From: Clostridiaceae bacterium
GTDB taxonomy: Bacteria > Bacillota > Clostridia > Lachnospirales > Lachnospiraceae
DNA length: 64,000 bases
Direction of reading: 5' to 3'
NCBI GenBank assembly: GCA_902363735.1
Contig: CABJBA010000009.1
Location: 1 to 64,000, forward strand
The position numbers were made by a program, and so were the translations under genes. Below are positions 17,236 through 26,425 of this stretch, piece after piece. The number at the start of each line of letters is the position of its first letter. Within the stretch, counting starts at the first letter, position 1. The notes under the pieces were generated by a model that was given only the letters and a program-made list of their open reading frames with translations, was not told the DNA's origin and ran no database searches.

Positions 17236-17892
17236 TTATTCCGTTCCCTTGGTTTGCAGCTTGTGATAACCAGTAAGTTTTCGTGCTTCCTTCAAGGCGA
17301 CGCCTTTATCAATTTCTGCCAGAATCTGCTTTTCTTTCACTTCAATGCCTTCAGCAACCTCCAACACCTTCTCTATGATGTCCTGAGGAACTACAATGCA
17401 GCCAGACGAATCCCCTAAAATGAAGTCTTCCGGGCATACCCTTATTCCGGATACTGCAACCGGTATATTTACTTCATCAACCTCAACCCGGTCTTTGCCT
17501 GTAACCATGTAGTAGCCTTTGCTGAAAATCGGGTATTTCACTTTTTTAATCATTGGTAAATCACAGCACACCCCATCAATCAAAGTACCTTCAACGCCTC
17601 GCTTTTTAGCAGTATAAGACATGATATCGCCCCATACGGTGCAATAATCTCTACCAGCATTATCAATTACCACTACCTGCCCAGGTTTTACATCGTCTAA
17701 AAAATCACCAACGGTTCCTTTCACCTGTCCACAAGGTACATAATGTACTGTAAAGGCAGTTCCGCACATAACTTCACCTTCGTTTAAAATAGGTTTTATT
17801 CCATGTAGTCCACAGGGAACTCCTAATTTATCCATGGCATCTGAAACTGATGCTACATCTAATCTTTTTAGCCGCTCTACATAACTGCTCAT
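17236..17892 (-). CDS. RraA-family protein with altered active site (copy 2)
   Basis: A 218-residue RraA-fold protein. The fold motifs are present (SVSDAMDKLG at the start, GDSSGCIVVPQ near the end), but the catalytic signature reads DGVCCDLP, so Cys110 replaces the Arg next to the metal-binding Asp111. The substrate loop NAGRDYCTVWGDIM also differs from the other copies. It may catalyse a different step, act only as a decarboxylase, or serve as an inactive partner. TAAAGGAG precedes the ATG; 12 bases separate it from copy 3. Confidence 0.85.
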   Translation of the reverse strand: MSSYVERLKRLDVASVSDAMDKLGVPCGLHGIKPILNEGEVMCGTAFTVHYVPCGQVKGTVGDFLDDVKPGQVVVIDNAGRDYCTVWGDIMSYTAKKRGVEGTLIDGVCCDLPMIKKVKYPIFSKGYYMVTGKDRVEVDEVNIPVAVSGIRVCPEDFILGDSSGCIVVPQDIIEKVLEVAEGIEVKEKQILAEIDKGVALKEARKLTGYHKLQTKGTE

Positions 17893-17904
17893 GATATCTC
17901 TCCT

Positions 17905-18570
17905 TTATTTAAGCATTTTTTCATAAGAAAATTTATTATCTACTTCTAAGACATCATGACCCGCAAGTATTTCCCGAATCATACACTCTTCTTTCTCATA
18001 AAGCACTTCTGCCTTGCTTAACACTTCCTCAATCCGTTCTTTGGGGACCACTACAACACCGCTCCGATCACCCATTACAATATCTCCCGGACGAACTTGA
18101 ACACCGCCGAATTGAATCATTTCGTTTGTGCTTTCTTCCATAATTCGCCCTCTTGCAGTTGCCACTACAGTTCCTCTGGCATAAACAGGAAAATTTATGT
18201 CAATACAATCGTCTAAATCCCTGCAGGCTCCATCAATAATTACAGCACCAACGCCCTTTACTTTTGCACTGTTTGCGAGAATTCCTCCCCAGCATGAAGT
18301 ATCAATTCTGCCGCCATTATCAATAATAATAATGTCCCCATCTTCTGCCAGCGATATGGCTTTCATACCTAAGTGATGTTTACTTTTTGTTTCTCCTGCG
18401 GCTGTCATTTTTACAGTTATTGCCGGTCCAACTACCTTTCCCCATTTTTCGATCATGGGACGTATTCCATAGGTGGAACCTCTTATTTCCAGCACATCCA
18501 TAGCATCAGATACATTAGTTGTTGAAAGTTTTTCAAACCTGACACGATAATCTTTGTTAAAATCGTCCAT
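17905..18570 (-). CDS. RraA-family protein (copy 3, first gene of operon)
   Basis: A 221-residue RraA-fold protein. It has TTNVSDAMDVL at the start, the loop DNGGRIDTSCWGGILA, the canonical DGACRDLDD (Arg117, Asp118) and GDRSGVVVVP near the end. Enzymes of this type act as pyruvate aldolases or oxaloacetate decarboxylases with a divalent metal. GAAAGGGA precedes the ATG. It is the promoter-proximal gene of the operon, opposite the LysR regulator. RraA itself (an RNase E inhibitor) is unlikely given the metabolic neighbours. Confidence 0.87.
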   Translation of the reverse strand: MDDFNKDYRVRFEKLSTTNVSDAMDVLEIRGSTYGIRPMIEKWGKVVGPAITVKMTAAGETKSKHHLGMKAISLAEDGDIIIIDNGGRIDTSCWGGILANSAKVKGVGAVIIDGACRDLDDCIDINFPVYARGTVVATARGRIMEESTNEMIQFGGVQVRPGDIVMGDRSGVVVVPKERIEEVLSKAEVLYEKEECMIREILAGHDVLEVDNKFSYEKMLK

Positions 18571-18624
18571 TATATTCCCTTTCTTTTTTAATTACTTGTG
18601 TAATTTATCTCTAATTTTGTTTCA

Positions 18625-18676
18625 ATAATAACATTTCATTTACATAGTGTCCAATATCAGTTATACTATGAAATGT
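18625..18676. promoter_or_regulatory. divergent control region with operon promoter and inverted repeat
   Basis: On the minus strand TTGGAC (18654-18649), an 18-bp spacer and TATTAT (18630-18625) form a promoter for the RraA operon. A perfect 9-bp inverted repeat, ACATTTCAT at 18631-18639 and ATGAAATGT at 18668-18676, puts one arm in the promoter spacer and the other upstream of the -35 box. It is a likely binding site for the adjacent LysR-type regulator; binding is inferred. Confidence 0.6.
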
Positions 18677-18716
18677 ATGCACTCAAAGGAATAATCTTTA
18701 AAAAGGAGCTGCCAAA

Positions 18717-19643
18717 ATGAGTTATCGAAACTACGATTATTTTCTTAAAATCGTCCAATATAATAGTATCTCTAAAGCTGCGGAGATTCTTTTTATTTCA
18801 CAGCCTTCTCTGTCAAAATATTTACAGCGTCTCGAGGCTTCTGTCGGAGCCTCATTAGTGGACCGCACCAAAACACCGCTTAAACTTACTTATGCTGGTG
18901 AAATTTTTTATGAATATATAATTAAAATGGGGACAGAAGAACGAAAACTAGAGACAATGATACATGAGATTAATAACCTGGGACGTGATAAGATTACAAT
19001 TGGTGTACCTCTATGGCGTTCAACCGTGCTGCTTCCTGAATTTCTCCCTTACTTTTATAAGAAGCATCCACTAATCGAAATTAAACTGATAGAAGGATCC
19101 GCCCAGTTAATAGAGGGCGCCATCCTGAAAGACGAGGTAGATATTGGTCTTATCAATTTACCGGTTAATTATGCGGATATTTCTTATGAGCCAATTATTG
19201 ATGAACATATACTACTGGTAGGTTCTCGTAAAAATATGATTGTAAAAGAAATATTGTCACAAGAAACAAGTGGTAAGTACCACACGATTGACATTGAAAC
19301 GCTTGTAAATGAACCATTTATTATGATGCAGCCTGATCAGCACATCACAAAATTTGTAAACCAAATGCTCAGTGAGCGGAATTTAAAACTTCATTGCCGT
19401 TTCCGAACCGCTAATGTTACAAACGCCATTAATTTGGCGGCAGTTGATCTGGGATTTACTTTTGTTCCTGAACTCGGCACCAAAAGCAAACGCTTCCCTC
19501 ATGATGATGCTGCACTCTTTTATGCAAATACTCCACCACTTTGTTGTGCTCTTATTGCTGCATATAAAAAAAACAGCTATCTTTCACAAGCAAGCAAAAT
19601 TCTTATCTCTGAATTACAGGTATTTTGTAATGGCTTTTTGTAA
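18717..19643 (+). CDS. LysR-family transcriptional regulator
   Basis: A 308-residue regulator. The N-terminal winged helix-turn-helix reads YDYFLKIVQYNSISKAAEIL then SQPSLSKYLQRLEASVGASLVDR, as in LysR proteins. The remainder is a periplasmic-binding-type effector domain (about 90-300). AAGGAG lies nine bases before the ATG. It is divergent from the RraA/aconitase-X operon across a 146-bp gap holding an inverted repeat, so it very probably regulates that operon in response to the pathway's acid substrate. Confidence 0.92.
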   Translation: MSYRNYDYFLKIVQYNSISKAAEILFISQPSLSKYLQRLEASVGASLVDRTKTPLKLTYAGEIFYEYIIKMGTEERKLETMIHEINNLGRDKITIGVPLWRSTVLLPEFLPYFYKKHPLIEIKLIEGSAQLIEGAILKDEVDIGLINLPVNYADISYEPIIDEHILLVGSRKNMIVKEILSQETSGKYHTIDIETLVNEPFIMMQPDQHITKFVNQMLSERNLKLHCRFRTANVTNAINLAAVDLGFTFVPELGTKSKRFPHDDAALFYANTPPLCCALIAAYKKNSYLSQASKILISELQVFCNGFL

Positions 19644-19783
19644 TTGGCCTCTTTTGCTATCATATCCGGTTTCAGCCAGCTATATATTATTATTGGTTTT
19701 CAGTAGATTAATTAATGTTTTTCTCGCCAATAAATATTACGTATATACCTGACACATCAACCATTTCCTTAGATATATGAGGA

Positions 19784-19813
19784 TTGCAGTTTTCCTCCCA
19801 TCCATGTTATACT
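19784..19813 (+). promoter_or_regulatory. possible mutS2 promoter
   Basis: TTGCAG (19784-19789), an 18-bp spacer and TATACT (19808-19813) lie about 85 bases upstream of mutS2. The -35 box departs from consensus at one or two positions. The rest of 19644-19897 shows no gene. Confidence 0.45.
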
Positions 19814-19897
19814 GTACCCGATACCAACATTACTAAGACATATATTCTGCCATGGATTTGACATTTGACGGATCTAAATTATTTTGAAAGGTAAACC

Positions 19898-22285
19898 ATG
19901 AACCATAAAGCATTAAAAACATTAGAATACCATAAAATCATCACCCAACTTACGGAATACGCTTCCTGTGACTTCGGAAAAGAGCTGTGCCGGAATTTAG
20001 TTCCTTCCACCGACTACAGCGAAATCGTTCAATCTCAGAAGGAGACTACCGACGCTGCTACCCGTGTCCGGCAAAAGGGAGGAATCTCCTTTGGAGGAGT
20101 GAAAGACATCCGATCATCCTTAAAGCGGTTGGAGGTAGGGAGCTCTTTAAGTATTTCAGAAATACTTGCCATCAGCACTCTTCTGACGATTTCAGCCAGG
20201 GCAAAGGCTTATGGCCGCCACGAAGATGACCTGGATTCAGATTCCCTGGAGGAATTTTTCCGGTTGCTGGAGCCCTTGACTCCTGTCAACACGGAAATCA
20301 AGCGGTGCATCCTCTCTGAAGAAGAGGTAAGCGACGATGCCAGCCCAGGGCTTCGCCATGTACGGCGTTCTATGAAGACCATCAACGACAAAATCCACAC
20401 TCAGATGAACTCTCTTTTAAATTCCAGCCGGTCATATCTGCAGGATGCGGTTATTACCATGAGAGACGGGCGCTACTGCCTCCCGGTAAAAGCGGAACAC
20501 AAATCCCAGGTTTCCGGCATGATCCACGACCAGTCTTCCACTGGTTCCACCCTGTTTATTGAGCCAATGGCAATTGTGAAGCTGAATAATGACTTAAGAA
20601 CTCTGGAGATTCAGGAGCAAAAAGAAATTGAAATGGTCCTGGCTGATTTAAGCAACCAGCTTGCCCCTTATTTAGAGGAGCTGGGAACTGATTTTAAAAC
20701 CATCACCCAGCTGGACTTTATATTTGCAAAAGCAGCCCTGTCCAGGCATTACAACGGCAGTGAACCTGGATTTAATACAAATGGAATTATCCATATCAAG
20801 GAGGGCCGCCATCCTCTGCTGGACCCTTCGAAAGTGGTTCCCATCACCATCCATCTGGGCCGCAGCTTTGACCTTTTAATCGTCACCGGACCAAATACGG
20901 GGGGTAAAACAGTATCCCTAAAAACAGTGGGTTTATTCACTCTTATGGGACAGTCCGGGCTTCACATTCCCGCATTTGACGGCTCTGAGCTGGCTGTATT
21001 TGACGAAGTCTTTGCGGATATCGGAGATGAGCAGAGCATTGAGCAAAGCTTAAGTACCTTTTCCTCACATATGACCAACATTGTCCAGATTTTAAATAAT
21101 GCAGACAGTAACTCTCTTTGCCTGTTTGACGAACTTGGGGCCGGAACAGACCCCACTGAGGGTGCGGCTCTGGCAATAGCTATACTGACCTTCCTGCACA
21201 ACATGAAGTGCCGTACCATGGCTACCACTCATTACAGTGAGTTGAAAGTATTTGCCCTGACTACACCCGGCGTGGAAAATGCCAGCTGCGAGTTTAATGT
21301 GGAGACCCTGCAGCCCACCTACCGGCTTTTGATCGGAGTTCCGGGAAAGAGCAACGCCTTTGCCATTTCAAAGAAACTGGGGCTTCCTGATTATATCATC
21401 GAAGACGCAAAGACCCATCTGGAAGCAAAGGATGAGACATTCGAAGACTTGCTGACTCATTTAGAAGAAAACAGGGTCACCATTGAGCGGGAGCGGATTC
21501 ATGTGGAGTCGTATAAGCTGGAAATTGAGCAGTTGAAGGCCAGACTGACCCAGAAAGAGGAACGGTTTGACGAGCGCAAGGACAAGATGATCCGTGAAGC
21601 CAAGGAAGAGGCACAGAGAGTTCTGAGAGAGGCCAAAGACACGGCTGACCAGACCATCCGCCAGATCAATAAACTGGCAGCTGACTCAGGTGTTAATAAG
21701 GAGCTGGAGGCCGAACGGAGCAGACTTAGAAATAAATTACAGGAGGTGGATTCCTCCCTTTCGTTGAAAAAAGAGAAGCAGCAATCCGGAAAAGAAATCG
21801 ATCCCAAAAAACTGATACTGGGAGAAGGAGTCCGGGTCATAAGCATGAATTTAAATGGAACTGTCAGCTCTCTTCCCAATGCTAAGGGAGATTTATACGT
21901 ACAGATGGGAATTCTGCGCTCTTTGGTCAATATTTCTGACTTAGAGCTTTTGCAGGAAAAATCAACATCTTCCTCATCTGGAGGCAGCTCGAAAAAAACA
22001 GGAAGCGGAAGCAGTTCCACCCGTATGTCCAAATCATTTTCCATATCTACTGAGATTAACTTAATCGGGATGACCACGGATGAAGCAATTCCCCAATTGG
22101 ACAAATATTTAGATGACGCCTATCTGGCTCATCTTCCCCAGGTGCGGGTCGTCCACGGAAGAGGAACAGGGGCGTTAAAAAATGCGGTTCACAAGCATCT
22201 AAAGCGCTTAAAATATGTAAAGGAATTCCGGCTGGGCGTTTTCGGCGAAGGAGATTCCGGAGTAACCATTGTTTTCTTTAAATAG
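19898..22285 (+). CDS. mutS2: endonuclease MutS2
   Basis: A 795-residue protein with the MutS core and clamp region, an ATPase domain (Walker A GPNTGGKT at 331-338; Walker B CLFDELGAGTDPTEGAAL; TTHYSELK), a long charged coiled-coil (about 510-640) and a C-terminal Smr domain with HGRGTG. It lacks the mismatch-recognition domain of MutS. MutS2 suppresses recombination and, in Bacillus, rescues collided ribosomes. GAAAGG precedes the ATG. It lies 18 bases upstream of a two-component pair and probably shares its transcript. Confidence 0.96.
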   Translation: MNHKALKTLEYHKIITQLTEYASCDFGKELCRNLVPSTDYSEIVQSQKETTDAATRVRQKGGISFGGVKDIRSSLKRLEVGSSLSISEILAISTLLTISARAKAYGRHEDDLDSDSLEEFFRLLEPLTPVNTEIKRCILSEEEVSDDASPGLRHVRRSMKTINDKIHTQMNSLLNSSRSYLQDAVITMRDGRYCLPVKAEHKSQVSGMIHDQSSTGSTLFIEPMAIVKLNNDLRTLEIQEQKEIEMVLADLSNQLAPYLEELGTDFKTITQLDFIFAKAALSRHYNGSEPGFNTNGIIHIKEGRHPLLDPSKVVPITIHLGRSFDLLIVTGPNTGGKTVSLKTVGLFTLMGQSGLHIPAFDGSELAVFDEVFADIGDEQSIEQSLSTFSSHMTNIVQILNNADSNSLCLFDELGAGTDPTEGAALAIAILTFLHNMKCRTMATTHYSELKVFALTTPGVENASCEFNVETLQPTYRLLIGVPGKSNAFAISKKLGLPDYIIEDAKTHLEAKDETFEDLLTHLEENRVTIERERIHVESYKLEIEQLKARLTQKEERFDERKDKMIREAKEEAQRVLREAKDTADQTIRQINKLAADSGVNKELEAERSRLRNKLQEVDSSLSLKKEKQQSGKEIDPKKLILGEGVRVISMNLNGTVSSLPNAKGDLYVQMGILRSLVNISDLELLQEKSTSSSSGGSSKKTGSGSSSTRMSKSFSISTEINLIGMTTDEAIPQLDKYLDDAYLAHLPQVRVVHGRGTGALKNAVHKHLKRLKYVKEFRLGVFGEGDSGVTIVFFK

Positions 22286-22303
22286 ACTGATCGGAGGTTT
22301 ACT

Positions 22304-23017
22304 ATGGCTGAAAAACAGCGGATATTGATCATAGATGACGATAACAACATTGCAGAATTAATTTCCCTATATTTGCTGAAGGAATGTTATGAAACAACAA
22401 TTGTCAATGACGGAGAAGAAGCCCTCCGTGTATTCCCGGAGTTTAAACCTAATCTTGTCCTTTTAGACTTAATGCTGCCCGGCATGGATGGCTATCAGGT
22501 GTGCCGGGAGATGCGTTCTCTTTCCCAGGTTCCTATTATCATGCTGTCAGCCAAAGGAGAGGTATTTGACAAGGTTTTAGGACTGGAACTGGGGGCTGAT
22601 GACTATATGATCAAGCCATTCGATTCCAAAGAGCTGGTAGCCCGGGTGAAAGCGGTCTTAAGACGCTACCAGACCTCCCAGATCCCGGCATCTTCCAACA
22701 GAGATCAGCAGGGAGATTATGTAGAATATTCGGATCTGATTGTAAATCTTACCAATTACTCGGTGCTCTATAAAGGGTATTCTGTTGAAATGCCTCCCAA
22801 GGAACTGGAACTTTTATATTTCCTGGCCAACTCTCCAAACCAGGTATTTACCAGGGAGCAGCTTCTGGACCACATCTGGGGTTATGAGTATATCGGTGAT
22901 ACCAGAACCGTGGATGTACACATTAAACGCCTCAGGGAAAAGATCAAGGACCATGCGGGATGGGCATTGACTACAGTTTGGGGGATTGGTTATAAGTTTG
23001 AGGTAAAACGCCAGTGA
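22304..23017 (+). CDS. OmpR-family response regulator
   Basis: A 237-residue regulator: receiver domain with D11-D13 pocket, phosphoacceptor D55 (VLLDLMLPGMDG) and Lys in DDYMIKPFD, then an OmpR-type winged helix ending VDVHIKRLREKI and VWGIGYKFE. GATCGGAGG precedes the ATG. Its stop overlaps the kinase start (GTGA), so the pair is translationally coupled. It follows mutS2 closely; the regulated genes are unknown. Confidence 0.94.
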   Translation: MAEKQRILIIDDDNNIAELISLYLLKECYETTIVNDGEEALRVFPEFKPNLVLLDLMLPGMDGYQVCREMRSLSQVPIIMLSAKGEVFDKVLGLELGADDYMIKPFDSKELVARVKAVLRRYQTSQIPASSNRDQQGDYVEYSDLIVNLTNYSVLYKGYSVEMPPKELELLYFLANSPNQVFTREQLLDHIWGYEYIGDTRTVDVHIKRLREKIKDHAGWALTTVWGIGYKFEVKRQ

Positions 23018-24417
23018 CACACTCTCTTTACTACAAATTCATCCTTGGCTATCTGCTGTTCGGCCTTTTGGGGTTTATCTCCATTGCCACTTTTTCCTCG
23101 GAAATTACAGACCGCTATCTGCTCCGCCAAAATTCAGAAAGTCTCTATGACGAAGCCAATCAGATTGCCTCCTCTTACAGCGGTATGTACCAGGGAAAAA
23201 GCAGATATCTGTCTACTTACCCTGAGATGCTAAAAGAAGTCGGCTACCTCCATACACAGATCTGGATTATGGACCGTCAGGGCAAGGTGGTGGCAGACAG
23301 CCGGTCTCCAGGAATTGAGGGGCAGGTCATCGAAGATTTTGATCCCACTTTTATGGGAAACAAATCCTATGTCATCGGAAATTACTATAACCAGTTTCCT
23401 GAAGAGGTGCTAAGTGTTCATGCACCCATTACGGGAAATTATACCACCTACGGCTATGTTGTGGTTCACCTTCCCATAACTTATTTAAAGGCAGAGCGGG
23501 ATGGAATTTTAAATATCATCTATATTTCATCTGCCGTCGTATTCAGTCTTTCCCTGATCATCCTTCTGGTTTTTACAAGGACCGTTTACATTCCTCTCAA
23601 AAAGATCACGGCAGGAGCCAACGAATACGCCCAGGGTAATTTAACCCATCACATTGGAGTCAATACCAGGGATGAAATGGGTTATCTGGCCGGTACTCTC
23701 AACTACATGTCGGACGAGATGAATAAAATGGACGACTACCAAAAAATCTTTATTGCCAACGTTTCTCATGACTTTCGTTCTCCCTTAACATCCATAAAAG
23801 GCTATCTGGAGGCCATTTTAGACGGTACTATTCCACCGGAGCTATATGAGAAATATTTAACCAGGGTCATATCAGAAACAGAGCGGCTCAACAGTCTGAC
23901 TCATGGCCTTTTAACCCTTAATTCCCTGGACAGCAAGGGATATTTAAACCGCACCAACTTTGATATCAACCGGGTTATCAAGGACACGGCTGCTTCCTTC
24001 GAAGGCACCTGTAATGAGAAAAGGATCACCTTTGATCTGATTTTTTCCGACAGTCTCCAGATGGTTTACGGTGACCTTGGAAAGATTCAGCGGGTCCTTT
24101 ACAATTTAATCGACAATGCGATTAAATTCAGCCATCCTGATTCTACTATTTACATTCAGGCTGCCGGGAAATACGAAAAGATTTTTATTTCTATTAAAGA
24201 CACTGGAATCGGAATTCCAAAAGCCAGCCTAAAGAAGATCTGGGAACGGTTTTACAAGACAGATTTGTCAAGAGGAAAAGATAAGAAAGGTACCGGACTT
24301 GGACTTGCCATTGTCAAAGAAATTATTCAGTCTCACGGAGAAAATATTGACGTGGTCAGTACGGAAGGAGTCGGATCTGAATTTATATTCAGCCTGCCTA
24401 AAGCTTCTAATTTATAG
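23014..24417 (+). CDS. sensor histidine kinase with HAMP domain
   Basis: A 467-residue membrane kinase with two transmembrane helices (about 8-28 and 165-188) flanking an extracellular sensor, a HAMP domain (about 190-240), a HisKA box with His252 (ANVSHDFRSPLTSIKGYLEAI) and a HATPase domain (IDNAIKFSHPD, DTGIGIP, GTGLGLAIVKEI). The start is GTG overlapping the regulator stop. The layout resembles wall- and stress-sensing kinases of Firmicutes. The stimulus is unknown. Confidence 0.94.
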   Translation: MTHSLYYKFILGYLLFGLLGFISIATFSSEITDRYLLRQNSESLYDEANQIASSYSGMYQGKSRYLSTYPEMLKEVGYLHTQIWIMDRQGKVVADSRSPGIEGQVIEDFDPTFMGNKSYVIGNYYNQFPEEVLSVHAPITGNYTTYGYVVVHLPITYLKAERDGILNIIYISSAVVFSLSLIILLVFTRTVYIPLKKITAGANEYAQGNLTHHIGVNTRDEMGYLAGTLNYMSDEMNKMDDYQKIFIANVSHDFRSPLTSIKGYLEAILDGTIPPELYEKYLTRVISETERLNSLTHGLLTLNSLDSKGYLNRTNFDINRVIKDTAASFEGTCNEKRITFDLIFSDSLQMVYGDLGKIQRVLYNLIDNAIKFSHPDSTIYIQAAGKYEKIFISIKDTGIGIPKASLKKIWERFYKTDLSRGKDKKGTGLGLAIVKEIIQSHGENIDVVSTEGVGSEFIFSLPKASNL

Positions 24418-24446
24418 CTGGAACCATACGCTCTAATCAAAAACAT

Positions 24447-24475
24447 CAAAGTCCGAGGCATAAGCCCGGACTTTG
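24447..24475. terminator. hairpin between convergent kinase and flavoprotein genes
   Basis: CAAAGTCCG (24447-24455) pairs with CGGACTTTG (24467-24475), with a nested GGC/GCC. T-tracts are short. The position between convergent genes supports a terminator used from both sides. Confidence 0.7.
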
Positions 24476-24496
24476 TTTACAGTAAATTATATTTTA

Positions 24497-26320
24497 TTAC
24501 CTGGCATTTTCAAGAGCTGCTGCAACTGCCTCTTTGATTCCATTGGCAGAGTTGGTTGCACCAGATACCCCATCTACCTCAACAGTCTGAGTCTTGATAA
24601 TGGCAGCCGTGACAGTTTTTTCTGCTGTCTCGTAAATTCCTGGTGTTTCATCATGGTCTATGAGTTTTATAGTTATCAAACTACCATCTTCTATCAACAC
24701 CTCTACTGTAATATCTCCGTTGTTTCCCTTTCCAGTTCCAGTATAAGTTCCATCTTTGTAATTTCCCTTTACTTCGGGCTGCACTGCTTCCTCTTCTTGT
24801 TCCAGCTTCATGGTCCGCTCGGTAAATCCACCATTTTCCATGATATAGTCATAAGCCGAACTTCCAGCCAATCGTCCGAAGACCACAATATCTGTTACAG
24901 CATTGCCGCCCAGACGGTTTGCTCCATGAACACCTCCAACTACTTCACCTGCTGCAAACAGCCCCGGTATTTCACTTCCATCCTCTTTTAGCACTTGAGT
25001 ATCCGTATCAATCTTAACGCCTCCCATAGTATGATGAACAGCAGGTGCACACAATCCCGCATAGTAGGGCGGCTGATTTATTGGTACTTCCATACTCTCT
25101 CTACCAAATTCCGTATCAGTTCCCTTCGATTGGTAAGCTGCATACTGATCCAGGGTATTCTTTAATTGAATTTCGTCAACTCCTATGGCTTTGGCCAGTT
25201 CCTCCGGTGTATTCCCCTGTACAATAATGCCTTGGTCAATATATTTCTCAATAGCGGATAAGCTTTCTCTTACGTTTTGATCAAATACAATAAAGCAGGT
25301 TCCTCCCTCCTGGCTTAAAATGGCCTCTGAAACCACATCTCTGGTTTCCAGCTCATCCACAAAACGGTTTCCAGAATTGTTGACTAAAATTGCTCCGTTT
25401 CCACGGACTCCTTCCGTGTACATAGTAGTTGTATCCGGATTAACCGTTGGGTGGGTTTGAATCTGATCAATATCCACAAGCCCTGCCTTCAGCTCCTCAG
25501 CCATGATTATTCCATCACCGGAAGCACCTGAATGATTGGTGGTGAAAAAGCCCTCCAAATCCTCTCTGTATTTCACTACCATCTCAGAATTTGCTCCAAA
25601 GCCTCCCGTTGCCAGAATCACGGCTTTACAAGATATGGTATAAGGTTCCCCTCCCTTTGTTACTGCCTGTACTCCCTCAACGGCACCTGTTCCATCAAGT
25701 AAAATATGCACTGCCTCTGTTTCCAGAAATACAGGTATATCCAGTTCCTTCAGCTTTGCATTAAGCGCTTTTACAAGCATGGGGCCTACTGCAGAAGTGT
25801 CAGTCGGGCGATGAATTCTCTTGACGCTGGCTCCGCCAAACTGTCCTACTACCGATAAGTCTCCGCCTATTTCATTGACCCATGCAACTGCATCCGCAGA
25901 TTGTTCTGCCATCACCTGTACAAGCTTGGGATCATTTAAATCCTTTCCTCCCTTCATGGTATCTTCTATAAACAGCTCAATGGAATCTTCAATTCCCTCT
26001 GCCTTTTGATAGGGAGTTTCGGCTGCATTTAAGCCACCTGTAGCACGGACAGTATTCCCTCCTGTAATCGGCATTTTTTCCAATACAACAAGATTAGAAG
26101 CTCCCCTTTTGGCTGCTTCAATAGCCGCTGTCATACCAGCTCCCCCTGCTCCAATAATAACAATATCTGCCTGCTTCTCTTCTTCCGGCGTACTTTCCAC
26201 GACCGTTTCCTTCACACTCGATTCTTCTACTGATTTGTTTGATCCGGTATTAACTGAACAACCTGAAAGCGCAATCGCTGCTGCTATGGCAGCAAAACCT
26301 ATTAATTTTCTTTTTTTCAT
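24497..26320 (-). CDS. extracytoplasmic fumarate reductase-type flavoprotein lipoprotein (FAD plus covalent FMN)
   Basis: A 607-residue protein exported as a lipoprotein (LSGC, Cys21). It has an FAD-binding domain (GAGGAG 57-62, EKMPITGGNT) carrying the substrate residues of soluble fumarate reductases: His290 (QTHPT), Arg306 (GVRGNG), His430 (HHTMGG) and Arg469 (ANRLGG). The C-terminal FMN-binding domain (about 515-607) ends in DGVSGATNSA, where an ApbE-type transferase links FMN to Thr589. It should reduce fumarate or a similar enoate outside the membrane, fed by a membrane electron chain. No ApbE gene is in the window. Its promoter region shares a motif with the malic enzyme operon. Confidence 0.92.
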   Translation of the reverse strand: MKKRKLIGFAAIAAAIALSGCSVNTGSNKSVEESSVKETVVESTPEEEKQADIVIIGAGGAGMTAAIEAAKRGASNLVVLEKMPITGGNTVRATGGLNAAETPYQKAEGIEDSIELFIEDTMKGGKDLNDPKLVQVMAEQSADAVAWVNEIGGDLSVVGQFGGASVKRIHRPTDTSAVGPMLVKALNAKLKELDIPVFLETEAVHILLDGTGAVEGVQAVTKGGEPYTISCKAVILATGGFGANSEMVVKYREDLEGFFTTNHSGASGDGIIMAEELKAGLVDIDQIQTHPTVNPDTTTMYTEGVRGNGAILVNNSGNRFVDELETRDVVSEAILSQEGGTCFIVFDQNVRESLSAIEKYIDQGIIVQGNTPEELAKAIGVDEIQLKNTLDQYAAYQSKGTDTEFGRESMEVPINQPPYYAGLCAPAVHHTMGGVKIDTDTQVLKEDGSEIPGLFAAGEVVGGVHGANRLGGNAVTDIVVFGRLAGSSAYDYIMENGGFTERTMKLEQEEEAVQPEVKGNYKDGTYTGTGKGNNGDITVEVLIEDGSLITIKLIDHDETPGIYETAEKTVTAAIIKTQTVEVDGVSGATNSANGIKEAVAAALENAR

Positions 26321-26425
26321 ATCTTCCTCCTTATATTTTCTCTTTCTGTGACAGTATTATCAAAACTTTAACAAAAATTTAACATACATTATGTTATTTA
26401 AAAAGTTTTGGAATATAAAAAAAAA

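Noticed and set aside
21499..22104. A 201-codon minus-strand frame inside mutS2
   Set aside because: It is the Ser/Leu-rich reverse reading of the mutS2 coiled-coil region, with no independent support.
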